A DNA stretch of 37,522 bases, taken from contig JAUIKE010000076.1 of NCBI GenBank assembly GCA_030430845.1, forward strand, positions 1 to 37,522, given 5' to 3'. The notes below the pieces were generated by a model. It did no database searches. It worked only from the letters and a program-made list of their open reading frames with translations, and was not told the origin of the DNA. Source of the stretch: Bacteroidia bacterium (GTDB lineage: Bacteria > Bacteroidota > Bacteroidia > Chitinophagales > Saprospiraceae). Below are positions 18,264 through 25,747 of the stretch, one piece after another (positions within the stretch are counted from its first letter, which is position 1; the number at the start of each line of letters is the position of its first letter). The position numbers were made by a program, and so were the translations under genes.

Positions 18264-18920
18264 ATGTACCTGGTAAAAACTCCCCAAGTCATTCAAAATT
18301 TATTCCCCAATTTCACTTGGCGTATTCCGACGAACGAGAAAGTTTTGTATTTCACCTTTGATGACGGCCCCATCCCGGAAGTAACTCCCTGGGTGCTGGA
18401 ACAACTGAAAGCTTTTCAGGCAAAGGCAACTTTCTTCTGTGTAGGGGAGAACGTCGTGAAACATCCTGAGGTGTTCGAGTCGGTTATCGAGCAAGGCCAC
18501 GCAGTCGGTAACCATACCTTCAACCACCTCAATGGCTGGAATACTGATAACATTCCTTACTACCATAATGTACGCCATTGTGCGAACCTTATGAAAAGTG
18601 TACTTTTCCGTCCTCCTTACGGGCGAATCAAGCCTAAGCAGGCTCAGTTCCTGCAGCGCCATTATCGCATCGTGATGTGGGAGGTACTCAGCGGAGATTT
18701 CGATCCGGCTGTCAGTGCGGAACAATGTGCAGAAAACGTTATCAAAAATGCTAAGCCGGGCTCGATCATTGTTTTTCATGACAGCCTGAAAGCTAAGAAT
18801 AAACTGGAATACGCTTTGCCTGCCGTGCTCGAACACTTTAGCAAAGAAGGATACCGATTTGAGAAATTGGAAGAAGAAGTGCTCTTCGCGAAAGAGACCG
18901 ACCTGGCTCAAAGCGCCTAA
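18264..18920 (+). CDS. NodB-type polysaccharide deacetylase
   Basis: A 218-residue carbohydrate esterase family 4 domain with all five motifs: TFDDGP (residues 31-36, catalytic base and metal Asp), HTFNH (H84 and H88, metal ligands), RPPYG, a W/D segment (WEVLSGDFD) and IIVFHDS with the catalytic His. It would remove N-acetyl groups from peptidoglycan or another amino-sugar polymer. I see no signal peptide, so it may act at the cytoplasmic side or be exported by another route. Family members of this short size are common in Bacteroidota. The gene is transcribed alone, ending at the terminator at 18957. Confidence 0.92.
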   Translation: MYLVKTPQVIQNLFPNFTWRIPTNEKVLYFTFDDGPIPEVTPWVLEQLKAFQAKATFFCVGENVVKHPEVFESVIEQGHAVGNHTFNHLNGWNTDNIPYYHNVRHCANLMKSVLFRPPYGRIKPKQAQFLQRHYRIVMWEVLSGDFDPAVSAEQCAENVIKNAKPGSIIVFHDSLKAKNKLEYALPAVLEHFSKEGYRFEKLEEEVLFAKETDLAQSA

Positions 18921-18956
18921 GGAATATTTGCAATGTTAGGTTTTAAATGAACAATT

Positions 18957-18987
18957 AAGCCACTGTTAAATGTCAGTGGCTTTTTTG
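18957..18987 (+). terminator. Intrinsic terminator of the deacetylase gene
   Basis: AAGCCACTG pairs with CAGTGGCTT (9 bp, 8-nt loop) and is followed by a run of six T residues. It lies 36 nt after the stop codon. Confidence 0.9.
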
Positions 18988-19013
18988 TATTGGTAGAAAA
19001 ATGTTACATTTTG
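18985..19013 (+). promoter_or_regulatory. Possible promoter of the DUF1232-aminopeptidase P operon
   Basis: TTG at 18985-18987 and TACATTTTG at 19005-19013 resemble the Bacteroidota -33/-7 pair with slightly altered spacing. Transcription would start near 19020 and place the 24-bp hairpin at 19050-19101 in the leader. The TTG overlaps the terminator tail, so this is tentative. Confidence 0.35.
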
Positions 19014-19049
19014 AGGGAACAATAATTATATTGTATATAGTTATCGTTA

Positions 19050-19101
19050 TTGAATTGGATGCTGAGTGGCCGCGAAAGCGGCCACTCAGCATCCAATTCA
19101 A
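19050..19101 (+). repeat. Perfect 24-bp hairpin with GAAA loop
   Basis: The arms at 19050-19073 and 19078-19101 are exact inverses around GAAA, a GNRA tetraloop in RNA. It sits 28 nt upstream of the DUF1232 start codon and is not followed by a T-tract, so it is not a plain terminator. The sequence is unlike the other palindromes of the window. It may be a stable leader structure or a cruciform site. Confidence 0.85.
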
Positions 19102-19129
19102 CGAATTTAACATTGTCAATTTGAATACA

Positions 19130-19522
19130 ATGAAAGATAAATTGAAAAAATTCCGAAAGTTTTTCTCAGAAGTTAAACTTTGGGAAAAATTGAAATCATA
19201 CGCGCGCCAGGCTGGAGTAAAAACTGTTTATTCAGCTTTATTACTCTTTTATGCCTACAAAAGAAAAGATACGCCGGGCTGGGCAAAAAGAATTGTATTG
19301 GGAACCCTGGGGTATTTTATTGCCTTTGTTGATATGATACCCGATCTGACGCCGATAGTGGGATATACAGATGATATCGGTATTCTGAGCTTCGGCCTGG
19401 TTACCATTGCTGCTTACATTAATGATGAAGTGAAATCTAATGCTAAGAATAAATTAACGGATTGGTTCGGAGAAGTTCCGGAAATCCAGTTGCAGGAAGT
19501 CGACGACAAACTACAAAAGTAA
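19130..19522 (+). CDS. DUF1232 (YkvA-family) small membrane protein
   Basis: A 130-residue protein. The DUF1232 core is clear: YSALLLFYAYKRKDTPGW, then LGYFIAFVDMIPDLTPIVGY and DDIGILSFGLVTIAAYI. It has two or three hydrophobic segments, so it is probably an inner-membrane protein. The family has no firmly established biochemical role. I chose ATG 19130 (MKDKLKKFRKFF); an upstream in-frame start at 19001 would translate through the perfect hairpin at 19050-19101 and add residues without family resemblance. It ends 12 nt before the aminopeptidase gene, which suggests co-transcription. Confidence 0.88.
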   Translation: MKDKLKKFRKFFSEVKLWEKLKSYARQAGVKTVYSALLLFYAYKRKDTPGWAKRIVLGTLGYFIAFVDMIPDLTPIVGYTDDIGILSFGLVTIAAYINDEVKSNAKNKLTDWFGEVPEIQLQEVDDKLQK

Positions 19523-19534
19523 TCACAAGAAATA

Positions 19535-20836
19535 ATGAGATACGATCCTATCAGTTCTGAATTGTTTGCCCTCAACCGCAAGCGATTCATTCAAAAGATG
19601 GTGCCGGACTCGATCGCCATTTTCCATTCCAACGACCTGATGCCCAGAAATGGGGATACCTTCTTCCCTTTTCGCCAAAATTCTGACCTGTTCTACCTCT
19701 CGGGGCTTGATCAGGAAGAAACGGTCCTGGTCTTATTCCCGGATTGCATAAAGGAAGGCTTTCACGAATTGGCCTTCATCAAAAGAGCGGATGAAAAATC
19801 CCGGCTCTGGGATGGGGCGCTTTATACCAAAGAAAGAGCCCGGCAAGTTTCGGGTATCGAAAAGATCTATTGGCTGGATGAAATGCCTATCATCCTGAAT
19901 GAATTGATCCTGCTGGCGAAGAGGATTTATCTTAATACCAATGAGCACGAACATTTTCACTCAGCAGTATCTAACCGGAATGTTCGCCTGGCCCGGGAAA
20001 TGATGCATAAATATCCCTTGCATAAATATCACCGCTCGCAGCCGATCCTGAAAAAACTGGCTATGATCAAGTCACATTACGAAATTGAACTGATCCAGCA
20101 GGCCATTCAGATTACGGGGAAAGCCTTTCATCGGGTGCTTCAATTTTTGAAACCGGGCGTTTATGAATACGAGTTGGAGGCGGAGATCACCCACGAGTTC
20201 ATCCGTCAACGGGCCAATGGCCATGCCTATAGCCCCATCATTGCATCAGGGCCTAACAATTGCGTTCTGCACTATTCCGACAACACAGGACAGTGCCGGG
20301 AAGGCGAGCTCGTTTTAATGGACTTCGGAGCTGAATATGCTAATTACGCAGCAGACTTTACCCGAACAGTCCCTGTTAACGGCCAGTTTTCCGATCGTCA
20401 GTTGCTAATTTACAATGCAGTGCTCAGGGTACTTCGTAAGGCTACCCAATTACTGGTACCTGGAACTTCTATGGAGGAATACCATCAAAAGGTGGGTAAA
20501 TACATGGAAGAGGAACTACTGGAGCTACAGCTTATCACTCAAAAAGATATTGCCGGCCAAAATCCGGCTTTCCCAGCTTATAAAAAATATTTCATGCACA
20601 GTATTTCTCATCACCTGGGCAGAGATGTGCACGATCTGTCGAGCCGGTATGCCCCCTTGCTGGCAGGAATGGTTCTGACGGTCGAACCAGGTATTTATTT
20701 GTGGGAAGAAAACTTTGGCGTCCGACTTGAAAATATTATTCTCGTCACAGATGACGGCCCGGTCGATCTCACAGCCGGTATCCCGATCGACGCTGAAGAG
20801 ATCGAAAGTTGGATGAATGCCGAAGTGTTGGGATAA
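19535..20836 (+). CDS. pepP: Xaa-Pro aminopeptidase (aminopeptidase P, M24B)
   Basis: A 433-residue metallopeptidase that removes an N-terminal residue preceding proline. The N-terminal AMP_N domain (about 1-150, LYLSGLDQEETVLVLFP-like) is followed by the pita-bread catalytic domain. Its dinuclear metal ligands are all present: D263 and D274 (MDFGAEYANYAADFTRT), H359 (SHHLGRDVHD, with H366 downstream), E384 (VEPGIY) and E399 (RLENI). Length matches bacterial PepP. No signal peptide, so cytoplasmic. It is the second gene of an operon with the DUF1232 gene and ends in a strong bidirectional terminator. Confidence 0.93.
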   Translation: MRYDPISSELFALNRKRFIQKMVPDSIAIFHSNDLMPRNGDTFFPFRQNSDLFYLSGLDQEETVLVLFPDCIKEGFHELAFIKRADEKSRLWDGALYTKERARQVSGIEKIYWLDEMPIILNELILLAKRIYLNTNEHEHFHSAVSNRNVRLAREMMHKYPLHKYHRSQPILKKLAMIKSHYEIELIQQAIQITGKAFHRVLQFLKPGVYEYELEAEITHEFIRQRANGHAYSPIIASGPNNCVLHYSDNTGQCREGELVLMDFGAEYANYAADFTRTVPVNGQFSDRQLLIYNAVLRVLRKATQLLVPGTSMEEYHQKVGKYMEEELLELQLITQKDIAGQNPAFPAYKKYFMHSISHHLGRDVHDLSSRYAPLLAGMVLTVEPGIYLWEENFGVRLENIILVTDDGPVDLTAGIPIDAEEIESWMNAEVLG

Positions 20837-20875
20837 AAAAAAGGGAAGATGGCTTAGCCATCTTCCCTTTTTTTT
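20835..20875. terminator. Bidirectional terminator between pepP and atpC
   Basis: A perfect palindrome of 20-bp arms around a single T, with an A-tract on one side and a T-tract on the other, so it works in both directions. Its first two bases are the last two of the pepP stop codon, and it serves the convergent atpC gene 15 nt away. Confidence 0.93.
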
Positions 20876-20890
20876 TTAATAAGTATAAAA

Positions 20891-21214
20891 TTACGAAACG
20901 CCGTTCAGTACTTTCACACCTCTTACAAGTAAGGCTATTTCATTGTTCAACACCTCAATAAAGCCTCCTGAAATTTCAAAATTGATTTTTCTGCCTACCT
21001 CAGCAGCAGCTTTGATAGAGCCGGACTCATTATCATAATATTTATATTCTCCTTTGGCCGTAACCATAGTGACTTTTCCGGCATTCAGTGCTGAAACAAT
21101 AGGGGCGTGGTTCTGTAATACCTGAAATTCACCCTGTACACCAGGCACTTTAATGGATTCGATAGAGCCGTAAAAAACTTCTTTTTCAGGAGTAAGAACA
21201 GAAATATTAATCAT
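20891..21214 (-). CDS. atpC: ATP synthase F1 epsilon subunit (N-terminal domain only)
   Basis: A 107-residue protein with the beta-sandwich domain of epsilon: MINISVLTPEKEVFYG, then VPGVQGEFQVLQNHAPIVSAL. The C-terminal helical hairpin that inhibits ATP hydrolysis in other bacteria (full length about 135 residues) is missing. Residues 65-80 look like a small insertion (YYDNESGSIKAAAEV). Short epsilon subunits are known in Bacteroidota, so this is probably normal. The gene follows atpD, but 161 nt and a two-hairpin element separate them, which could reduce atpC expression relative to atpD. Confidence 0.93.
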   Translation of the reverse strand: MINISVLTPEKEVFYGSIESIKVPGVQGEFQVLQNHAPIVSALNAGKVTMVTAKGEYKYYDNESGSIKAAAEVGRKINFEISGGFIEVLNNEIALLVRGVKVLNGVS

Positions 21215-21255
21215 TTGAAAAGATTATTTTTTAATGAGACAGCCAATAATATTTC

Positions 21256-21363
21256 TTTAAGGGGTGTTTTTTAGAGAAAAACGAAGTTTTTCTCTAAAAA
21301 ACACCCCTTAAAAAGAATCATATGGGGCTGCTCATAACGACGAAGGAGTTATGAGACAGCCCC
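21256..21363. repeat. Two-hairpin intergenic element, copy 3 (divergent stems)
   Basis: The design matches 7-113: hairpin 1 (21256-21312) again has a 27-bp perfect stem and a C-G-closed triloop (GAA). An 11-nt spacer with AAGAAT follows, then hairpin 2 (21324-21363) with the loop CGAAGGA and ending CCCC. The stem sequences are entirely different from copies 1 and 2, so structure is kept while sequence is not. It lies 12 nt after the atpD stop. On the left side GAGACAGCC (21236-21244) repeats the right arm of hairpin 2, so the middle segment (21326-21333) could pair with either. Confidence 0.88.
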
Positions 21364-21375
21364 ATATCTTTTATT

Positions 21376-22884
21376 TTATTCTACTTCCGCCAGCAATTTC
21401 TTACCAGCTTCGATAACTTCTTCGATGGATCCTTTCAGGTTGAAGGCTGCTTCGGGATACTCATCCAGTTCACCTTCGATGATCATGTTGAAGCCTCTGA
21501 TAGTCTCTTCGATCGGAACCATCACACCGGCAATACCTGTAAAGGCCTCCGCTACGTGGAATGGCTGAGAAAGGAAACGCTGTACTTTACGAGCACGGTA
21601 TACAACCATTTTATCTTCATCAGACAATTCTTCCATACCCAGGATCGCAATGATATCCTGCAATTCTTTGTAGCGCTGAAGAATGTTGATCACTCTTTGA
21701 GCAGTATCGTAGTGCTCATCACCGATAATGGCAGGGTCCAGGATACGAGAAGTAGAATCGAGTGGGTCAATCGCAGGATAGATACCCTGAGAAGCCAGCT
21801 TACGACTTAGTACGGTGGTTGCATCCAAGTGAGCAAAAGTAGTTGCAGGAGCAGGGTCCGTCAAGTCATCCGCAGGTACATATACCGCCTGTACAGAGGT
21901 AATCGATCCACGCTTGGTTGAGGTAATACGCTCTTGCATCAATCCCATCTCAGTAGCCAGGGTCGGCTGGTAACCTACCGCTGAAGGCATACGTCCCAGT
22001 AGGGCAGATACCTCAGAACCGGCCTGAGTGAAACGGAAAATGTTATCGATAAAGAACAGGATATCACGGCCGCCGGTTGGGTCATCCAGGTCACCGTCGC
22101 GGTAGTACTCGGCAACAGTCAGTCCGGAAAGGGCCACACGGGCTCTCGCTCCGGGAGGTTCGTTCATCTGACCGAACACAAAGGTCGCTTTTGAATCTTC
22201 CAGTTCTTTGTGGTCTACTTTACTCAAATCCCAGCCTCCTTCTTCCATAGACTTCAAGAAATCCTCTCCATATTTGATGATGCCGGATTCCAGCATCTCT
22301 CTCATCAGGTCATTCCCCTCACGAGTACGCTCACCCACACCGGCAAATACAGAAATACCATCATATCCTTTGGCGATGTTGTTGATCAACTCCTGGATCA
22401 AGACTGTTTTACCTACACCGGCTCCACCAAACAATCCTACTTTACCACCTTTCATGTAAGGCTCGATCAGGTCAATCACCTTAATACCGGTAAATAATAC
22501 TTCCTTTTCTGTAGAAAGCTCTTCGTAGGTAGGAGGCTTCCGGTGAATTGGATAAGATTTTTCTTTAGATACAGGGCCAATACCGTCGATAGGCTCTCCT
22601 ACAACGTTGAACAAGCGCCCCTTGATCGCATTTCCAATCGGCATTGCAATGGCTTCACCGGTGTCAACGACCTCAGTGCCGCGGGTCAGACCGTCAGTGG
22701 CGTCCATCGCGATAGCGCGTACGCTGTCTTCACCCAGGTGCTGCTGTACCTCAAGTACCAGTACCTCGCCATTAGGGCGTTTAATTTCAAGGGCGTTGAA
22801 AATTTCAGGAAGAGTAGCCTCGTTTGGGAAGGAAACGTCCACTACAGGACCGATAATTTGTTTAATGTGACCAATATTCGCCAT
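21376..22884 (-). CDS. atpD: ATP synthase F1 beta subunit
   Basis: A 502-residue catalytic subunit of the F1 motor, bound to the inner membrane on the cytoplasmic side. The P-loop GGAGVGKT lies near residue 155. The catalytic segment GERTREGNDL, the signature-like PAVDPLDSTS (here PAIDPLDSTSR) and the DELSEED-type loop (here EELSDEDKM) are all present. Length is normal (slightly long for the family). Only atpC follows; the remaining ATP synthase genes are not in the window, which is the usual Bacteroidota arrangement. A good promoter lies at 22936-22964. Confidence 0.98.
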   Translation of the reverse strand: MANIGHIKQIIGPVVDVSFPNEATLPEIFNALEIKRPNGEVLVLEVQQHLGEDSVRAIAMDATDGLTRGTEVVDTGEAIAMPIGNAIKGRLFNVVGEPIDGIGPVSKEKSYPIHRKPPTYEELSTEKEVLFTGIKVIDLIEPYMKGGKVGLFGGAGVGKTVLIQELINNIAKGYDGISVFAGVGERTREGNDLMREMLESGIIKYGEDFLKSMEEGGWDLSKVDHKELEDSKATFVFGQMNEPPGARARVALSGLTVAEYYRDGDLDDPTGGRDILFFIDNIFRFTQAGSEVSALLGRMPSAVGYQPTLATEMGLMQERITSTKRGSITSVQAVYVPADDLTDPAPATTFAHLDATTVLSRKLASQGIYPAIDPLDSTSRILDPAIIGDEHYDTAQRVINILQRYKELQDIIAILGMEELSDEDKMVVYRARKVQRFLSQPFHVAEAFTGIAGVMVPIEETIRGFNMIIEGELDEYPEAAFNLKGSIEEVIEAGKKLLAEVE

Positions 22885-22935
22885 GATGTATTTTTACTGT
22901 TTTATGTATGGTATATGGTTTCTCGAAAATCACCG

Positions 22936-22964
22936 CAAATTTAGGCTTTTATGTTGATAATCAA
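22936..22964 (-). promoter_or_regulatory. atpD promoter
   Basis: On the minus strand TTG (22964-22962), 18 nt, then TAAATTTG (22943-22936): an almost exact Bacteroidota -33/-7 pair. Transcription would begin near 22930, giving a leader of about 45 nt before the atpD ATG. Confidence 0.75.
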
Positions 22965-23176
22965 AAACAAATTGCTTTTTCTGAAGCCTGAAATTCATGC
23001 CTTTATAGACAGATATAAGTAAGTGAAATTCCGCTTTTTGGAACAATTGTCTTTCCATGGAATATTAAAGGGTATTTGGGGTAGTTTGGCAAACAAAATT
23101 CTAATTTTCGCACAAATCGTAAATTTGTCACAATTGTGTTATTTTATAAAAAAAATTCCTCCGGCGAAATAAATTT

Positions 23177-23205
23177 TTGGCATATTCCGATTAACAATAT
23201 ATTTG
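23177..23205 (+). promoter_or_regulatory. Promoter of the GT2-DUF5691-MoxR-DUF5682 operon
   Basis: TTG (23177-23179), 18 nt, then TATATTTG (23198-23205). The expected start point falls at about 23210-23212, exactly on the ATG at 23210, so the mRNA would be leaderless or almost so. Confidence 0.7.
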
Positions 23206-23209
23206 CATA

Positions 23210-24208
23210 ATGTCCGTCAGTATTCTCATGCCCGTCTTTAATGCGGCTCCCTATCTGGAGAAGTGCCTGAACAGCATCCTGAAACAAAGCTTTCAGGAAT
23301 GGGAGCTGATTGCCGTGGACGACCACTCCACGGATGGCAGCTGGGACAAATTATGTTCTTTTAAAAAGCTGGATAGCCGGATAAAAGTTTTCCCTAACCC
23401 AGAAAAGGGGATCATCCACGCCTTGCGTTTTGCATTACAACAGAGTACAGGGCAGTGGATTAGCCGTATGGATGCTGATGATATTATGGCCACCGACAAA
23501 ATTGAGGTCTTACTGCAAAGTTTAAAGAATGCCGGCCCCGGCCACCTGTCAACCGGCCTGGTAGCCTATTTCTCCGACCATCCACTCGGGGAAGGCTATC
23601 GCAATTATGCCCGGTGGCTGAACCAACTTGCCCTGAACGATGAGCATTTTCAACATATTTACAAAGAGTGTGTAATCCCTTCGCCTTGCTGGATGCTTAG
23701 TAAAGAGGACCTGATCCGTGTAGGAGGCTTCGAGCCAGACCGCTATCCAGAGGATTATGATCTATGTTTTCGTTTTTACCAACATCAACTTAAGGTGATA
23801 GGTAATGCTCAGTTATTACATTATTGGCGGGACCACGGCGAGCGGGCTTCCCGTAATCAGGAGGTATACGAAGATAATTTTTTTATGCCTCTAAAAATGG
23901 AGTACTTTGTACGGCTGGACTATGATTCACAAAGGAAGTTAGTTATTTGGGGGGCGGGAAAAAAAGGCAAACGAATGGCTCAGTGGCTGAAAAAAGAAGG
24001 CGTGCCTTTTACCTGGGTGTGTGATAATGAGAAAAAATGGGGGCATTCCGTTTATGACAACCTTTTGTATCCTCCCCAAAAAATTCTTTCGCTCGAAAAT
24101 GTTCAGGTACTGGTAGCGGTAGCAAGCCCTACAGGACAAAAAGAAATCCAGCACTTCGCCCAAGAGCACCACCTGGAAAATGCCAGGGATATTTTCTTTT
24201 TTTGTTAA
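23210..24208 (+). CDS. GT2 glycosyltransferase with C-terminal Rossmann-like domain
   Basis: A 332-residue protein. Residues 1-220 are a GT-A family 2 domain: SVSILMPVFNAAPYL, the VDDHSTDGS nucleotide-binding loop, the DxD motif in RMDADD, and the acceptor-side segment GGFEPDRYPEDYDL. It would move a sugar from an NDP-sugar onto an unknown acceptor. From about residue 240 a second domain begins with LVIWGAGKKGKRMAQWL, a glycine-rich Rossmann start, and ends IFFFC. Such tails occur in sugar-modifying proteins and may bind a nucleotide. No transmembrane segments. It is the first gene of an operon and ends 9 nt before the DUF5691 gene, so its link to the MoxR genes deserves attention. Confidence 0.88.
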   Translation: MSVSILMPVFNAAPYLEKCLNSILKQSFQEWELIAVDDHSTDGSWDKLCSFKKLDSRIKVFPNPEKGIIHALRFALQQSTGQWISRMDADDIMATDKIEVLLQSLKNAGPGHLSTGLVAYFSDHPLGEGYRNYARWLNQLALNDEHFQHIYKECVIPSPCWMLSKEDLIRVGGFEPDRYPEDYDLCFRFYQHQLKVIGNAQLLHYWRDHGERASRNQEVYEDNFFMPLKMEYFVRLDYDSQRKLVIWGAGKKGKRMAQWLKKEGVPFTWVCDNEKKWGHSVYDNLLYPPQKILSLENVQVLVAVASPTGQKEIQHFAQEHHLENARDIFFFC

Positions 24209-24217
24209 ATAAAAATA

Positions 24218-25747
24218 ATGAACTGGACACAGCTCAGCAAAATAGCCTTTCTAGGCACCGACCGAGTCGGTCTGGAAGAACTCAGTGAGGAGGATCTGGC
24301 TGCCTTACAACTCTCAAAAGAAGGAGAATCGGCTGAGTTGTTGCTGAAGGCAGCTACCCTAAGCTATGTCCGGAACCGGGCCGGAAAACGGCCCCGACTG
24401 CTTACTCCTTCAAGGCCTCTTCAAAAAAATGCCCCGGAAAATACCATTTCTTCCAAGGCGGCACTTTTCCTGGAACATATGCTGGAAGAGGATTACGGGA
24501 ATGCGGTGCCTGAATTTCTGGACCTTTGTAAGCAAAGCGGACAATGCATCCCAACCTACCTGGCCACTGACCTGATGAAGCAGGTAGAAGAAAATCTGAT
24601 TAAGTGGGAACAGCTGGAATTAGTCATGTCAGAAAACACCCTTTCCTTGCTACAGAAGCACCCCCAGTGGAGGAAGTTGGCCGATATACCGACTCCGGAT
24701 TATTGGCAAAGTCAATATTTGGAAAAGAGGATCACCTATTTAAAGTGGCTCCGCCATACCAATCCGCCGGAGGCCGTGGCGCGCCTGAAGGAAACCTGGT
24801 TGTCGGAAAACCGAAGTACTAAGCTTGCCTTTCTTGAAGTTTTGATAAGCGGATTATCAAATGCCGATGAAGCCTTTCTCGAAAGTTGTCTGGAAGAGCC
24901 GGACCTGGAAGTGCGGAAAAAGGCTGCTGAATGTTTACTGACGCTGCCTGACGCTGCCTTGTCAATAAAGCTGTACGACTATGTTTTCCAATTCGTGGAA
25001 GAGTCGGAAGATGAGATCTTGGTACTCCATCTGCCCGATCCAACAGATCCTTTCTGGGAGAACTTAGGGCTGCAAGACCACCTAAAAAAATCAGCCCACA
25101 ATGAATTGGCAGACTCTCTGCTTGGGCAACTACTCCAATTATTGCATCCTTCTTACTGGAATAACTTTTTGAACCTGCCGCCGAAAGAATGCCTGTTGTT
25201 ATTAGAAAAATCGGCGGAAGCAGAATTATTGATAAAAAACCTGGTATCAGCCTGTATCTGGCATCACGAACAGGAATGGATCGATGCGATGGCAGAGCGT
25301 TTGTTTACGGAAAAAAGTGGCTTCGACCTACTATATGTGGAGGTGCTCGACCGGATATCTGTTACAAGCTTCAATCGCCTGCTCAGTCGTCGGTTAAAGA
25401 ACCAGTCGTTTTTGATTGAAGAAAACAGCCTGATTTTTTCGACCCTCCAGTTGTGTGATCACCCCTGGAATGATGAGCTGGCAATGGCTATTCTACTTCC
25501 CTTCCAGCAATGGCTCGCCAGTGCGCGCTCGACTCAGTGGCAAACCTGGCATTATAAAAAAGTACTACAACTTGCAGCTTATCGAATTAATCCTAATCTG
25601 GCCGCTCGTTTGGCTTCCGGTTGGCATTTTCAGTCGTATCTTGGCATTCAGTGGCAGGAGGATGTAGATACATTCAATAAAACACTAAATTTCCGAAAGG
25701 GGATGCGCAAAGCCCTGTTGGAGAATAGAAAAAATAAACAGACATGA
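24218..25747 (+). CDS. DUF5691 family helical-repeat protein
   Basis: A 509-residue, mostly helical protein. The start (MNWTQLSKIAFLGTDR) and the TLSYVRNRAGKRP segment fit what I know of DUF5691. The middle resembles HEAT-type repeats, for example AFLEVLISGLSNADEAFLES and DLEVRKKAAECLLTLPD. No catalytic motif, signal peptide or membrane segment is visible. DUF5691 genes are typically found beside MoxR AAA ATPase and DUF5682 genes, as here, so a scaffold or substrate-recognition role for the ATPase is a reasonable inference but unproven. The stop codon TGA overlaps the ATG of the next gene (ATGA), indicating translational coupling. Confidence 0.82.
   Translation: MNWTQLSKIAFLGTDRVGLEELSEEDLAALQLSKEGESAELLLKAATLSYVRNRAGKRPRLLTPSRPLQKNAPENTISSKAALFLEHMLEEDYGNAVPEFLDLCKQSGQCIPTYLATDLMKQVEENLIKWEQLELVMSENTLSLLQKHPQWRKLADIPTPDYWQSQYLEKRITYLKWLRHTNPPEAVARLKETWLSENRSTKLAFLEVLISGLSNADEAFLESCLEEPDLEVRKKAAECLLTLPDAALSIKLYDYVFQFVEESEDEILVLHLPDPTDPFWENLGLQDHLKKSAHNELADSLLGQLLQLLHPSYWNNFLNLPPKECLLLLEKSAEAELLIKNLVSACIWHHEQEWIDAMAERLFTEKSGFDLLYVEVLDRISVTSFNRLLSRRLKNQSFLIEENSLIFSTLQLCDHPWNDELAMAILLPFQQWLASARSTQWQTWHYKKVLQLAAYRINPNLAARLASGWHFQSYLGIQWQEDVDTFNKTLNFRKGMRKALLENRKNKQT

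Larger units (their letters stand above)
22885..23209. other. 325-bp divergent promoter region
   Basis: It holds the minus-strand atpD promoter (22936-22964) and the plus-strand promoter of the glycosyltransferase operon (23177-23205). Between them the DNA is AT-rich, with runs such as that near 23148-23158. I see no further gene or hairpin. Confidence 0.7.
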
